From Acrocarpospora macrocephala (GTDB lineage: Bacteria; Actinomycetota; Actinomycetes; Streptosporangiales; Streptosporangiaceae), in the NCBI RefSeq assembly GCF_009687865.1, contig NZ_BLAE01000055.1, positions 1 through 64,000 of the forward strand: a DNA stretch of 64,000 bases. The letters are read 5' to 3'. Shown here piece by piece: positions 39,780 to 48,719 of the stretch (its first letter is position 1; every line of letters begins with the position of its first letter). Under the pieces are notes generated by a model. That model was not told the DNA's origin. It ran no database searches and was given only the letters and a program-made list of their open reading frames with translations. A program made the position numbers and the translations under genes.

Positions 39780-42014
39780 TCAGACGAGTGCGGGTTCCCT
39801 CGGCGGGGACGCGACTTCGTCGTCGTCGCCGTGCGAGAGAGCCGGAAGCCAGCCGAGCCAGCGCGGCAGATACCAGTTCCAGTCGCCGAGCAGCTTCATG
39901 GTGGCCGGGAGCAGGATCGCCCGGACGATGGTGGCGTCGATCAGGATCGCCACGGCCAGGCCGATGCCCATCTGCATGAAGGACAGCAGGGAGAGGGTGG
40001 CGAAGACCGCGAAGACGGCGACCATGATGAGCGCGGCGCTGGTCACCACGCCCGCCGTGCTGGTGATGCCGTGCCGGATGGCGTCCTCGGTGCGCATGCC
40101 CTTGTCGTACGCCTCCCGGATCCGACTCAGGATGAAGACGTGGTAGTCCATCGAGAGGCCGAAGAGGATCACGAACAGGAACAGCGGGAGCCAGTCGGTG
40201 ATGGTTCCGGTGGACTGGAAGCCGAGGAGGCTCTCGCCGTACCCGTCCTGGAAGACCAGGACGAGCACGCCGTAGGCGGCGGCGACGGAGAGCAGGTTGA
40301 GCACGATGGCCTTGATCGCGACCACCAGGGAGCGGAAGGACATCAGCAGGAGCAGGAAGGCCAGCAGGAGCACGAACCCGAAGACCAGCGGGAGGGTCCT
40401 GACCATCTGGTCGTTGAAGTCCATCGAACCGGCCGTGCTGCCGGTCACGTTGGCGCCGGGGAGGGTGGCCGGGATGACCTTCTCCCGCAGCGTGTGGATG
40501 GCGTGCTCGGACACCTCGTCGGTGCCGCTGCCCTTGATCGCGATATCAATCCGCGCCACCGTTTTGTCCGGATTTATCGTGACACTGAAGGGTTCGTTGG
40601 CTTCGCCGGTCGCGAAGGCCTCGCGTTTGAAGTTCTCGATCGCGGACGTCACCGCCGGGGTGGTCACGTCGGCGGCCTTGACCACGACCACGGCCGGCTC
40701 GTTGCCGCCGGGGAACGCCTTCTCGATCGACTTGAACGTCTCCGCGATGGCGTAGTCGCCCTGCAAGTCGTCGATCGTGGTCGGGCCCGGCTTGAGGCCG
40801 AGCGCGGGAACCGCCAGCGCGATCAGCAGCCCGCCGGCGACCACGATCGCCAGCACCGGGTGCCGCAGCACCGGGCTCAGCACCGCGTGCCAGAACCGGC
40901 TCTCGCCGCCGCGCACGCCCAGGATGCGCCGCCATGTCACGCGCCCCCGCGTCGCGACCCGGACGGTGCCATGGACGACCCGAGCGTCGATCTTGTCGCC
41001 GATCAGGGAGAGCAACGCGGGCAGCACGGTCAGCGAGCCGACCACCGCGGTCAGCACGACCAGGATCGTGCCTTCGGCGAAGCCCATGAAGACGCCGTTG
41101 CCGGTCAGGAACATCCCGGCCATGGCCACGATGACCGTGATGCCGGAGACCAGCACCGCCCGGCCGGAGGTGGCCGCAGCGATCTCGATGGCCCGGCGCT
41201 TGTCCCGGCCCTTCGCCCGCTCCTCACGCTCCCGCATGATGTAGAAGAGCGAGTAGTCCACCCCGACGGCCAGGCCCACCAGCAGCATCACGTTGGTGGT
41301 GGCGCTGTCCACGTGCAGCAGCTGGCTGGTCAGCGCGAGCAGGCCGGTGGCCGAGAAGATCGCGGTCATCGCCAGGGCCACCGGGATCAGCGCCGCCAGC
41401 AGCGCGCCGAAGGCGGCCAGCAGGATGCCAAGCGTGATCGGCAGCGAGAGCTGCTCGGCCCGGACGAAGTCCTGGTCGATGGCCTCGCCGATCAACTTGT
41501 TCGCGCTGGCGCCACCGGCCTGCTCGATCCGCAGGTCCGGATGGGCGGCCGCGACCTTGGCCACCGCGTCCAGCACCGGCTGCACCCGCTCGTCGGCGGT
41601 CTCCCCGTCGCCCTTCATGTCGAACTGCACGAGCGTGGTGCGCTTGTCCGCGCTGACCGGCGACGGCTCCGCGTCGTACGGCGTGCGCACGTGCTCCACC
41701 TGCCCGGTGCCGTTCACCGCCGAGGTGACCGCCGCCACCGCCGCCCGGAACTCGGCATCGTCCACCACGAGCGTGTCGCTCTGGACGAACACGACCTCGC
41801 CCGCCACGTTCTTGTAGTTCGCCTCGTCCAGAATCTGCTCCGCGACCCGGGAGTCCCCGTTGGCGCCCTCGTAGCTCCGCATCTCCCCCGTCTCGACCAC
41901 ACTTCCGGCGAAGGTCGCGGCGGCCACAAAGCCCACCCAGATCAGCAGCGCCCACCACCGGTGGCGGGCGCTCCAACCCCCGACCGTGGCGGCCAGGTTT
42001 CTCCGAGTTCTCAT
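39780..42014 (-). CDS. MMPL-family transporter
   Basis: A 744-residue RND-type transporter of the MMPL family, with two blocks of about six helices after two extracellular loops. Signature segments are GVDYSLFYIMREREE in the first block and GLSMDYHVFILSRIREAY in the second, each carrying the proton-relay Asp-Tyr pair. MMPL proteins export lipids or lipid-linked products. An SD AAAGGGG lies eight bases before ATG 42014. There is no adjacent TetR gene. The C-terminus is short, without the cytoplasmic tail of mycobacterial MmpL3. Confidence 0.93.
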   Translation of the reverse strand: MRTRRNLAATVGGWSARHRWWALLIWVGFVAAATFAGSVVETGEMRSYEGANGDSRVAEQILDEANYKNVAGEVVFVQSDTLVVDDAEFRAAVAAVTSAVNGTGQVEHVRTPYDAEPSPVSADKRTTLVQFDMKGDGETADERVQPVLDAVAKVAAAHPDLRIEQAGGASANKLIGEAIDQDFVRAEQLSLPITLGILLAAFGALLAALIPVALAMTAIFSATGLLALTSQLLHVDSATTNVMLLVGLAVGVDYSLFYIMREREERAKGRDKRRAIEIAAATSGRAVLVSGITVIVAMAGMFLTGNGVFMGFAEGTILVVLTAVVGSLTVLPALLSLIGDKIDARVVHGTVRVATRGRVTWRRILGVRGGESRFWHAVLSPVLRHPVLAIVVAGGLLIALAVPALGLKPGPTTIDDLQGDYAIAETFKSIEKAFPGGNEPAVVVVKAADVTTPAVTSAIENFKREAFATGEANEPFSVTINPDKTVARIDIAIKGSGTDEVSEHAIHTLREKVIPATLPGANVTGSTAGSMDFNDQMVRTLPLVFGFVLLLAFLLLLMSFRSLVVAIKAIVLNLLSVAAAYGVLVLVFQDGYGESLLGFQSTGTITDWLPLFLFVILFGLSMDYHVFILSRIREAYDKGMRTEDAIRHGITSTAGVVTSAALIMVAVFAVFATLSLLSFMQMGIGLAVAILIDATIVRAILLPATMKLLGDWNWYLPRWLGWLPALSHGDDDEVASPPREPALV

Positions 42015-42184
42015 ATCCGATCCCCTTTACGTTTTCTTTAAACCGTAGGAATGGATCAGTTGAGAAACATCCGCCTGAACAGCCAATTCAGGTGTACTGC
42101 CTAGGGGCTACACCTCTCGTCCGGAAGGTCTAGGGGAAAACCCGAGTATCAGGGTGGGGGATACCCCCGGCTACGCTCTTGGTC

Positions 42185-42676
42185 GTGATCCCCGCTGACG
42201 AGTTCTACGCCGGGCTGTATCGAGTGATCGCGGCATCCGGAGCCTTCATCACCGATCCCGCCGACCGCGTCCTGCTGGTCAAACCCAACTACCGGGACCA
42301 TTGGGGGTGGCCGGGCGGGCATGTGGACGACGGCGAGGCTCCTGAGGCCGGGTGCGCTCGCGAGGTCAAGGAGGAGCTCGGGCTGGAGCTGCCGGTCGGG
42401 CGGTTGCTGACCGTGCACTGGGTGCCCGAGCTGACCGACCGGCCGTACGCGCTGGTGCACTTCATGTTCGACTGCGGCACTCTGCCCAATGGGGACAGCA
42501 TCGTGCTGCAGGAGGAAGAGCTGGACGCGTATGGCTTCTTCACGGCGGAGCAGGCGGCCGAGTTGCTGCCGCCGCACCTGCTGGAGCGGTTCACGGCGAG
42601 CCAGCGGGCGCGGCGGAACTCAGAGTGCCTCTACCTGTCCGGGGGGCCTCAGAGCAGGTCAGCTTCTCGGCCGTAA
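42185..42676 (+). CDS. Nudix hydrolase
   Basis: A 163-residue single-domain Nudix hydrolase with box GGHVDDGEAPEAGCAREVKE followed by ELG (the GX5EX7REUXEEXGU pattern). Start GTG 42185 is likely leaderless: TACGCT lies eight bases before it and there is no SD. The substrate cannot be predicted. Two further Nudix domains sit in the multi-domain protein at 35905. Confidence 0.88.
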   Translation: MIPADEFYAGLYRVIAASGAFITDPADRVLLVKPNYRDHWGWPGGHVDDGEAPEAGCAREVKEELGLELPVGRLLTVHWVPELTDRPYALVHFMFDCGTLPNGDSIVLQEEELDAYGFFTAEQAAELLPPHLLERFTASQRARRNSECLYLSGGPQSRSASRP

Positions 42677-42771
42677 ACGACCAAGCTTGCAGCTCCTCCC
42701 CGTCGATGGCTTCGACGGTTCACAAATAGGGAAGCTATTCCTGTCAGGCCTGAACGCCCTACGGTTCCTGT

Positions 42772-43644
42772 CTAGAGCAGCTGAAGCAGGCCCATATTGC
42801 GCACGTTCGCGGGTTCGGCGAAACGCTGGACCGTCTTCAGGTCCTTGCTGAGGATGACCACCGTGTTCCGGGTCGCACCCTTGACCCGGACCGCCAGGCG
42901 GCCGTCGCGGAGGTAGATCGCGCCGATCAGGGTGCCCTTGACGGGAATGGTGAGCTTCGCGCCGCTTACCGTGTCCACCACGGTCGGCCGGAAGTGACTC
43001 GGCCAGACGCCGTCGCCGCCTTCATCGGACGGCTTGAGCGCGTGGATGATGACCTTCCGCCCGTCGGGCGAGAGGCTCTGCACGTGGTTGGCCAGCTTGA
43101 TGCCGGCGGCCTTGCGGGTCTTGCCCGTGGTCACGTCCAGCAGGTGCACGCCCTGCGTGGTGCCCGCGTATCCGGCCAGGTAGCGGCCGTTCGCCGACCA
43201 GGCCAGGTGGCAGACGCCGTAGGTGCGGCCGACCTTCTTGGCGCCGGTGCCGTCGGCGTTGACCACGCCGATCGGCGCGGTGCTCTCGGTGCCGGTCATC
43301 GGGAACGCCAGCCGCTGGGAATCGGCCGACCAGACCGGCGTGGCGCACGGTGCCCCGAAGATCACATTCTTGGCGACGATCTTGTCGGTCTTGCCGGAGG
43401 TGACATGCAGCTTGCTGTTGTAGTCGACCCAGGCCACCTTCTTGCCGTCCGGCGAAGCGGAGAACTGCCCGGCGCCGTCGACGCTGGTCTTGGTGAACTT
43501 GCCCGCCAGGTAGCGGTAGATGTCGGCCTTGTCGGAGAAGCGATAGAAGACCGCTCCGGAAACGGGCGCGGTCGCGGCGGCCGCACTAACCGGGAGGACA
43601 AGAGGGGACAGCAGCGCCGCGACGGCCAAGATCCGGGTTCTCAT
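42772..43644 (-). CDS. Secreted beta-propeller (TolB/PD40-like) protein
   Basis: A 290-residue exported protein. A signal peptide (MRTRILAVAALLSPLVLPVS then AAAA) is followed by repeated blades ASPDGKKVAWVDY, WSADSQRLAFPM, WSANGRYLAGY and LSPDGRKVIIH, the PD40/WD40-like pattern. No catalytic domain is attached, so a binding or scaffolding role outside the cell is likely. The gene stands alone on the reverse strand. Confidence 0.82.
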   Translation of the reverse strand: MRTRILAVAALLSPLVLPVSAAAATAPVSGAVFYRFSDKADIYRYLAGKFTKTSVDGAGQFSASPDGKKVAWVDYNSKLHVTSGKTDKIVAKNVIFGAPCATPVWSADSQRLAFPMTGTESTAPIGVVNADGTGAKKVGRTYGVCHLAWSANGRYLAGYAGTTQGVHLLDVTTGKTRKAAGIKLANHVQSLSPDGRKVIIHALKPSDEGGDGVWPSHFRPTVVDTVSGAKLTIPVKGTLIGAIYLRDGRLAVRVKGATRNTVVILSKDLKTVQRFAEPANVRNMGLLQLL

Positions 43645-43732
43645 CCACCAGATCTTGCTGGATTCCCCTCAGCACTGCCAACCAGCCACCCCGTTTATCC
43701 CGAAAAAATATAGTAAAGGTAAAGTTGTCGGT

Positions 43733-44962
43733 ATGGCGGGGGGACGGAAGGCGCTGATTTTCTGGCTGGTCGGCGTTTTCGGGTACGCGGTGGCCGTCTT
43801 CCAACGTCAGACGCTCGGCGTGAGCGGCCTGGACGCGGCCGAACGCTTCGGTCTCGGCGCGGCCGGTCTGTCCGTGCTCGCCATGCTGCAACTGCTCGTG
43901 TACGCCGGGATGCAGATCCCGGTCGGCATCCTGGTCGACCGGCTCGGCTCCAAACGCATGCTGCTGGCCGGAGCCCTGATCATGGGCTTGGGACAGCTGG
44001 TCTTCGCCCTGTCCGCCGGGGCGCTTGGCGCGGTCGCCGCCAGGGTGCTGGTCGGCTGCGGCGACGCGATGACGTTCATCAGCGTGATCCGGATGATCAA
44101 CCTCTCCTTCCCGGCCCACCGCAACCCGCTCATGGTCCAGCTCACCGGCCTGCTCGGCGCCATCGGCGGGATCGCCGCGGCCGTGCCGCTGATCACCGCC
44201 TTACACCGGTACGGCTGGACGCCCACCTTCCTCGGCGCCGCCGGATTGTGCGCGCTCGCGCTGATCGTCGTGCTGGTGGGGTTACGCGAAGGCCGTCCGG
44301 ACGGTGCCGGCGAAGCCCGGGGCGTACGCGCCGCCTGGGCGGAACCGGGCACCCGCCTCGGGATGTGGACGCACGCCGCGACGCAGTCGTCGGGAGCGGC
44401 TTTCCTCCTGCTCTGGGGATACCCGTTCCTGGTCAAGGAGCAAGGTCTCAGCCCGCAGGCGGCGGGCGGCCTGATCACGGCGCTCACCGTGCTGTCCCTC
44501 GCCTACAACCCGCTGTTCGGCTGGCTGGCCGGACGTTTCCCGACCCGGCGCTCCTGGATGGTGCTGGCGATCGTCGCCAGCACGACCACGTCCTGGACGG
44601 TCGTGCTGCTGTGGCCGGGGCCCGCGCCCGGGTGGCTGCTGATCGCGCACATGGGGGTGCTGGCCGCCAACGGCCCCGGCTCGGTGATCGGCTTCGACTA
44701 CGCGCGGACGTTCAACCCGGCCGAGCGCATCGGCGTGGCCACCGGCATCGTCAACGGCGGCGGCTTCCTGGTCACCGTGACCCTGCTGGGCCTGATCGGG
44801 ATCGGCCTGGATGTGCACGGCGACTTCCGGCTGGCCCTGGCGGCGCAGTATCCGATCTGGGCGATCGCGATCTGGCAGCTGCTGCGCTACCGGGCTCGGG
44901 CACGGCGCCAGGCTCAGGCGGTATCGCCTGATCGCACCGGCGTGAACGGGTTGGTGAAGTGA
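43733..44962 (+). CDS. Major facilitator superfamily transporter
   Basis: A 409-residue MFS protein with twelve hydrophobic helices. The loop 2-3 motif reads PVGILVDRLGSKRMLL, and the corresponding second-half loop reads GWLAGRFPTRRSWM. The N-terminal FWLVGVFGYAVAVFQRQTLG resembles nitrate/sugar-phosphate-type carriers, but the substrate is not assignable. Its end overlaps the convergent MBL-fold gene by 49 bases. Confidence 0.9.
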   Translation: MAGGRKALIFWLVGVFGYAVAVFQRQTLGVSGLDAAERFGLGAAGLSVLAMLQLLVYAGMQIPVGILVDRLGSKRMLLAGALIMGLGQLVFALSAGALGAVAARVLVGCGDAMTFISVIRMINLSFPAHRNPLMVQLTGLLGAIGGIAAAVPLITALHRYGWTPTFLGAAGLCALALIVVLVGLREGRPDGAGEARGVRAAWAEPGTRLGMWTHAATQSSGAAFLLLWGYPFLVKEQGLSPQAAGGLITALTVLSLAYNPLFGWLAGRFPTRRSWMVLAIVASTTTSWTVVLLWPGPAPGWLLIAHMGVLAANGPGSVIGFDYARTFNPAERIGVATGIVNGGGFLVTVTLLGLIGIGLDVHGDFRLALAAQYPIWAIAIWQLLRYRARARRQAQAVSPDRTGVNGLVK

Positions 44963-45663
44963 CCGGTGGCCAGCACGGTCGCGCGGTTCACCAGGGCGGT
45001 TCGCGTCTTCACGGCCAGTTCCTGGTCGTCGTCGTAGAGGTAGCGGATCGACGGGTCGGCGAGCTGGGCTTCGTGGAGCAGGGCGTCGCCGGAGATGATC
45101 AGGTCGCCGACCTCGACGATCTGATGGCCAGGAGTATGGCCGGGAGCTAGGGCGACCTTGATGCCGGGGATCGGTTCGGCTGTGCGGTGCACGATCTGGA
45201 GGGCGTCCTTGAGCGGGCGGATCACCCGGTCGCGCATCAGGCCGCCGCCCGACCAGTCGAGTTCGGTCTGCTGGATCACGTACCGGGCGTTGGGGAAGGC
45301 GGGGGCGCCGTTCACGACGGCGCCGCTGGCATGATCGCTGTGCAGGTGGGTCAGGACGACCACGTCCACGTCTTCGGGCGTCACGCCCACCGCGGCGAGT
45401 TCGGCTTCCAGTCGTCCCGGCACCGGCGCCCAGCCGGACGCGGGCGAGTCCAGGCCGCCGATCCCGGTGTCCACCAGGACCGTGCCGCCGGCCGCGCGGA
45501 GCAGGTGGCAGTGGAAGTGCAGGATCCACTCCTCGCCGTCGGCGAAGCTCCCACCAGGGAAGAGTTCGGGTAGCGGGCGGCTGATGGCGGCCCCCATCGG
45601 GCCGACGGCGTCGCAGAGCGCGACCACCTCGACCCCCGCGAAGACCCTCGGCTGGTACGGCAT
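44914..45663 (-). CDS. MBL-fold metallo-hydrolase
   Basis: A 249-residue metallo-beta-lactamase-fold hydrolase. The metal motif is THLHSDHASG, with further ligands in LAPGHTPGHQ and ISGDALLHEAQ and a terminal His in VLATGHFTNP. The N-terminal half gives VLVDTGIGG. Relatives include lactonases and other esterases. It is probably transcribed alone, with the zinc-ribbon gene upstream on the same strand 154 bases away. Confidence 0.9.
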   Translation of the reverse strand: MPYQPRVFAGVEVVALCDAVGPMGAAISRPLPELFPGGSFADGEEWILHFHCHLLRAAGGTVLVDTGIGGLDSPASGWAPVPGRLEAELAAVGVTPEDVDVVVLTHLHSDHASGAVVNGAPAFPNARYVIQQTELDWSGGGLMRDRVIRPLKDALQIVHRTAEPIPGIKVALAPGHTPGHQIVEVGDLIISGDALLHEAQLADPSIRYLYDDDQELAVKTRTALVNRATVLATGHFTNPFTPVRSGDTA

Positions 45664-45817
45664 TACCGCACAATATCTTTGATACCGCGCGAGAACCTGA
45701 TTTGGCGGTGCAGATCATTCCCGCGCCGCAAGAACGACATCGAGGCGCCGGTCGAGCGGGTACAGCGGTTGGCACTGAGCCGCAGGACATCCACCGGGTG
45801 TCGGCACCGGCGCTTGA

Positions 45818-45964
45818 TCAGCGTGCTGAGCGGGTGATGATCGGGTAGTCGAAGTCGAGGTCGGCGGCGTAGACGGCGCGCTGGCAGCGGGCGCAACGGT
45901 AGAGGATGGGGCCCTCGTCGAGGACGGTGTGGCATCGCGGGCAACAGCGGCGGATCCTGGTCAT
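45818..45964 (-). CDS. 48-residue zinc-ribbon protein
   Basis: This short ORF starts at ATG 45964 behind the strong SD AAGGAG six bases upstream and reads MTRIRRCCPRCHTVLDEGPI then LYRCARCQRAVYAADLDFDY, ending ITRSAR. Two CxxC pairs (CPRC and CARC) make a zinc ribbon. The ideal SD, codon bias and metal motif support a real gene. Function unknown. It is divergent from the RlmA-like methyltransferase, with a 71-base shared promoter region. Confidence 0.75.
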   Translation of the reverse strand: MTRIRRCCPRCHTVLDEGPILYRCARCQRAVYAADLDFDYPIITRSAR

Positions 45965-46035
45965 TTCGTTCTCCTTAGTGGTGTGCCTATTGCACCCCCT
46001 GCGGCTTGCAGTCGACTTGCTGTTTTACTGAACAG

Positions 46036-46839
46036 GTGCTTGTCGACGTATTGGAACTGCTTCGTTGTCCGGTGTGTCAGGGGTCCTTCTCCTTGCTGCC
46101 CGAATCGGTGGTTTGTACGCATAAACATGGGTTTGACATCGCCAAACAAGGATATGTCAACCTTCTTACCGGATCGACGCGGCCGGGCACGGCCGACACT
46201 CCGGCCATGGTCGCGGCCAGGGATGATTTTCTCGCTGCCGGGTATTACGACCCGATCGCCGCCCGGCTGGCCGATCTCTGCGGGCCGGGGCAGATCGTGG
46301 GGGACGCGGGCGCGGGAACGGGGTTCTATCTCGCCAAGGCCATCAAAGGGGTCGGGCTTGCCCTGGATGTGTCCAAGCACGCGCTGAAGCGGGCCGCGCG
46401 GGCGCATCCCCGGATCGGCGCGGTCGCGGCCGATGTGTGGAAGCCGCTGCCGGTCAAGGACGATGCGCTTGACGTGCTGCTGAACGTGTTCGCGCCGCGG
46501 AATCCCGGCGAGTTCGCGCGGGTGCTCAAACCTGGGGGCATGCTGGTGACGGTCACGCCCGGACCCGATCATCTGAGCCCGCTCGTGGAGAGGCTGGGGT
46601 TGCTGCGGGTCGAGGAGGACAAGGAAGGGCGGTTGGCGGCGGCTTTGGGGGATTGGTTCGCGATAGCCGTACAGGATCGGCTGGGATTTGACTTGGAGCT
46701 TGGCCACAAGGCGGTCGCGGAGGTCGTCGGGATGGGGCCGAGCGCCTGGCATGACCGGGAAACGCGCCTGGACGCGCTTCCGGATCCGGTCACGGTGCGG
46801 GCGTCGGTGCTGATCACAGGCTGGCGACCACGGGGGTGA
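46036..46839 (+). CDS. 23S rRNA (guanine-N1)-methyltransferase, RlmA/TlrB type
   Basis: A 267-residue methyltransferase. An N-terminal zinc finger, CPVCQGSFSLLPESVVCTHK with HGFD, binds rRNA. GYVNLL then links to the SAM fold, with GDAGAGTGFYLAKA as motif I and LDVLLNVFAPRNPGEFARVL as motif IV region. Gram-positive members methylate G748 of 23S rRNA, and TlrB confers tylosin resistance with a second enzyme. I start at GTG 46036, which begins the zinc-finger domain; a TTTACT box seven bases upstream suggests a leaderless message. Confidence 0.88.
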   Translation: MLVDVLELLRCPVCQGSFSLLPESVVCTHKHGFDIAKQGYVNLLTGSTRPGTADTPAMVAARDDFLAAGYYDPIAARLADLCGPGQIVGDAGAGTGFYLAKAIKGVGLALDVSKHALKRAARAHPRIGAVAADVWKPLPVKDDALDVLLNVFAPRNPGEFARVLKPGGMLVTVTPGPDHLSPLVERLGLLRVEEDKEGRLAAALGDWFAIAVQDRLGFDLELGHKAVAEVVGMGPSAWHDRETRLDALPDPVTVRASVLITGWRPRG

Positions 46840-46970
46840 AACCTCGCGGTTGTGACCCTAGTGACCAGAGGGACTTTTAGCCGTAAATTCGCGCGTAACA
46901 TCCCCAATTTCTGGGCCGTTCTGGAGACCGACGAGACATACTTAACGGCGGACCCCGGGAGGAATCACCG

Positions 46971-48719
46971 ATGAAGGCCGAGGAACGCTGGCAGGCCAGG
47001 TTCCGCGCCCCACGCACGACGCTGCCGGTCTGGGCACGCCAGGCCCCCCATCACGCGGTTTATCGCTCCAACACCTCCGGAACCTGGGAGATCTACGCCT
47101 GGGACCGCGCCACCGGGCAGACCCGGCAGGTAACCAACCGTCCAAACGGGACGGCGCACGGCGACGTGGACCCGACCGGCCAGTGGATCTGGTGGTTCGC
47201 CGACACCGACGGCGACGAGTACGGCGTCTGGATCCGCCAACCCTTCGGCGGCGGCCCGGCCGAACCCGTCAACGTCTCCCCCGGCTACCCATGCGGCCTC
47301 GGGCTCGCCGCGAACGGCACGGCCGCCATCGGCCGCGCCTGCCGCAAAGGTTTCCAGGTCGTCCTCGTGCACGAGAACGAGGACCCCAAGCTCCTCTACG
47401 AGCACGACGAGTTCGCGTCCGTGGCCGGGATCTCGCTGGACGGCTCGCTGATCGCGATCAACCACAGCGAGCACGGCGACTCGCGCCACCCCGCGCTGCG
47501 CGTGCTGAAGTCCGACGGCACGGTCGTCGGCGACCTGCGCGACGGCTCCGGCAAGGGCGTGACCGGCATCAGGTTCGCGCCCGTGCTCGGCGACCGCCGC
47601 CTGCTGGTGCTGCACGAGCGGCGCGGCCGCCACGAGCCGCTGGTGTGGGATCCGGTCACCGGCGAGCAGCGCGAGATCTACCTGCGGGTGCCCGGCGAGG
47701 TCACCGCCGACTGGTATGTGGACGGGCGTTCCCTGCTCATCGTGCACAACCACCGAGGCCGCACCGAACTCCTCAAGTACGACCTGGCCGGGGGCGCCAT
47801 GATGCCCATCGACACCCCGCACGGCGTGATCGACGCCGCCGTGGCCCGCCCGGACGGAACCGTCGAATACTCCTGGTCCAGCGCCGCCCAGGCCCCGGTG
47901 ATCAGGTCGAGCAACGGCCATGTGGTGATCAACCCCGGCCCGACCGCGCCGCCGTCGGTGCCGCTGGAGGACATCGACGTGGAGGGGCCCGGCGGGCGCA
48001 TCCACGCCCTGGTGTCCCGGCCGATCGGCACGCCGCAGCCGTACCCGACCGTGTTCCTGCTGCACGGCGGCCCGTCCGCGCAGGACGACGACTCCTTCCA
48101 GCCGCACGTGGCCGCCTGGGTGGACAGCGGCTTCGCGGTGATCCGCATCAACTACCGCGGTTCGGCCGGGTACGGCTCCGCCTGGCGTGACGCCCTGCAC
48201 GGCGACATCGGCCACATCGAGCTGGCCGACGTGGCCGCCGTACGCGACTGGGTGGTCAACCGGGGCATCGCCGACCCGGAACGGCTGCTGCTGTCCGGCA
48301 GCTCGTGGGGCGGCTTCCTGACCCTGCTCGGCCTGGGCACCCAGCCCAAGGCGTGGACGGCGGGGATCGCCGCGGTCCCGATCGCCGACCACACGGCCGC
48401 CTACGAGGACGAGGCGGAGGGCCTGCGCGCCTACCACCGCGCGCTGATCGGCGGCTCCCCCGCCGAGTTCCCCGACCGCTACACGGCCTCCTCCCCGATC
48501 ACCTACGCCGACATGGTCGAAGCCCCGGTGCTGGTGCTGGCCGGCGAGAACGACCCGCGCTGCCCGATCCGCCAGATCGAGAACTACCTGGACGCCCTGA
48601 GTAGCGAATACAACGTCTACCGTTACGACGCCACGCACGCCTCCCGGGTGGTGGAGGAGCGCATCAGGCAGATGCGCACCCAGATCGACTTCGCCAACCG
48701 GGTGCTGGCCCGCCCCTAG
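46971..48719 (+). CDS. S9-family prolyl oligopeptidase-like peptidase
   Basis: A 582-residue peptidase. Residues 20-330 form a beta-propeller with repeated blades. Residues 340-580 are an alpha/beta hydrolase with oxyanion HGGPSAQDDDSF, nucleophile GSSWGGF (Ser), Asp in AGENDPRCP and His in DATHAS. A signal peptide is absent, so it is cytoplasmic and likely cleaves short peptides. GGAGG lies nine bases before the ATG. The stop overlaps the convergent phosphatase gene by four bases. Confidence 0.92.
   Translation: MKAEERWQARFRAPRTTLPVWARQAPHHAVYRSNTSGTWEIYAWDRATGQTRQVTNRPNGTAHGDVDPTGQWIWWFADTDGDEYGVWIRQPFGGGPAEPVNVSPGYPCGLGLAANGTAAIGRACRKGFQVVLVHENEDPKLLYEHDEFASVAGISLDGSLIAINHSEHGDSRHPALRVLKSDGTVVGDLRDGSGKGVTGIRFAPVLGDRRLLVLHERRGRHEPLVWDPVTGEQREIYLRVPGEVTADWYVDGRSLLIVHNHRGRTELLKYDLAGGAMMPIDTPHGVIDAAVARPDGTVEYSWSSAAQAPVIRSSNGHVVINPGPTAPPSVPLEDIDVEGPGGRIHALVSRPIGTPQPYPTVFLLHGGPSAQDDDSFQPHVAAWVDSGFAVIRINYRGSAGYGSAWRDALHGDIGHIELADVAAVRDWVVNRGIADPERLLLSGSSWGGFLTLLGLGTQPKAWTAGIAAVPIADHTAAYEDEAEGLRAYHRALIGGSPAEFPDRYTASSPITYADMVEAPVLVLAGENDPRCPIRQIENYLDALSSEYNVYRYDATHASRVVEERIRQMRTQIDFANRVLARP

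Noticed and set aside
37902-42041. 1379-residue forward frame spanning the sensor kinase and MMPL gene
   Set aside because: It is Arg/Gly/Pro-rich, crosses a terminator and two well-supported genes on opposite strands, and has no motif.
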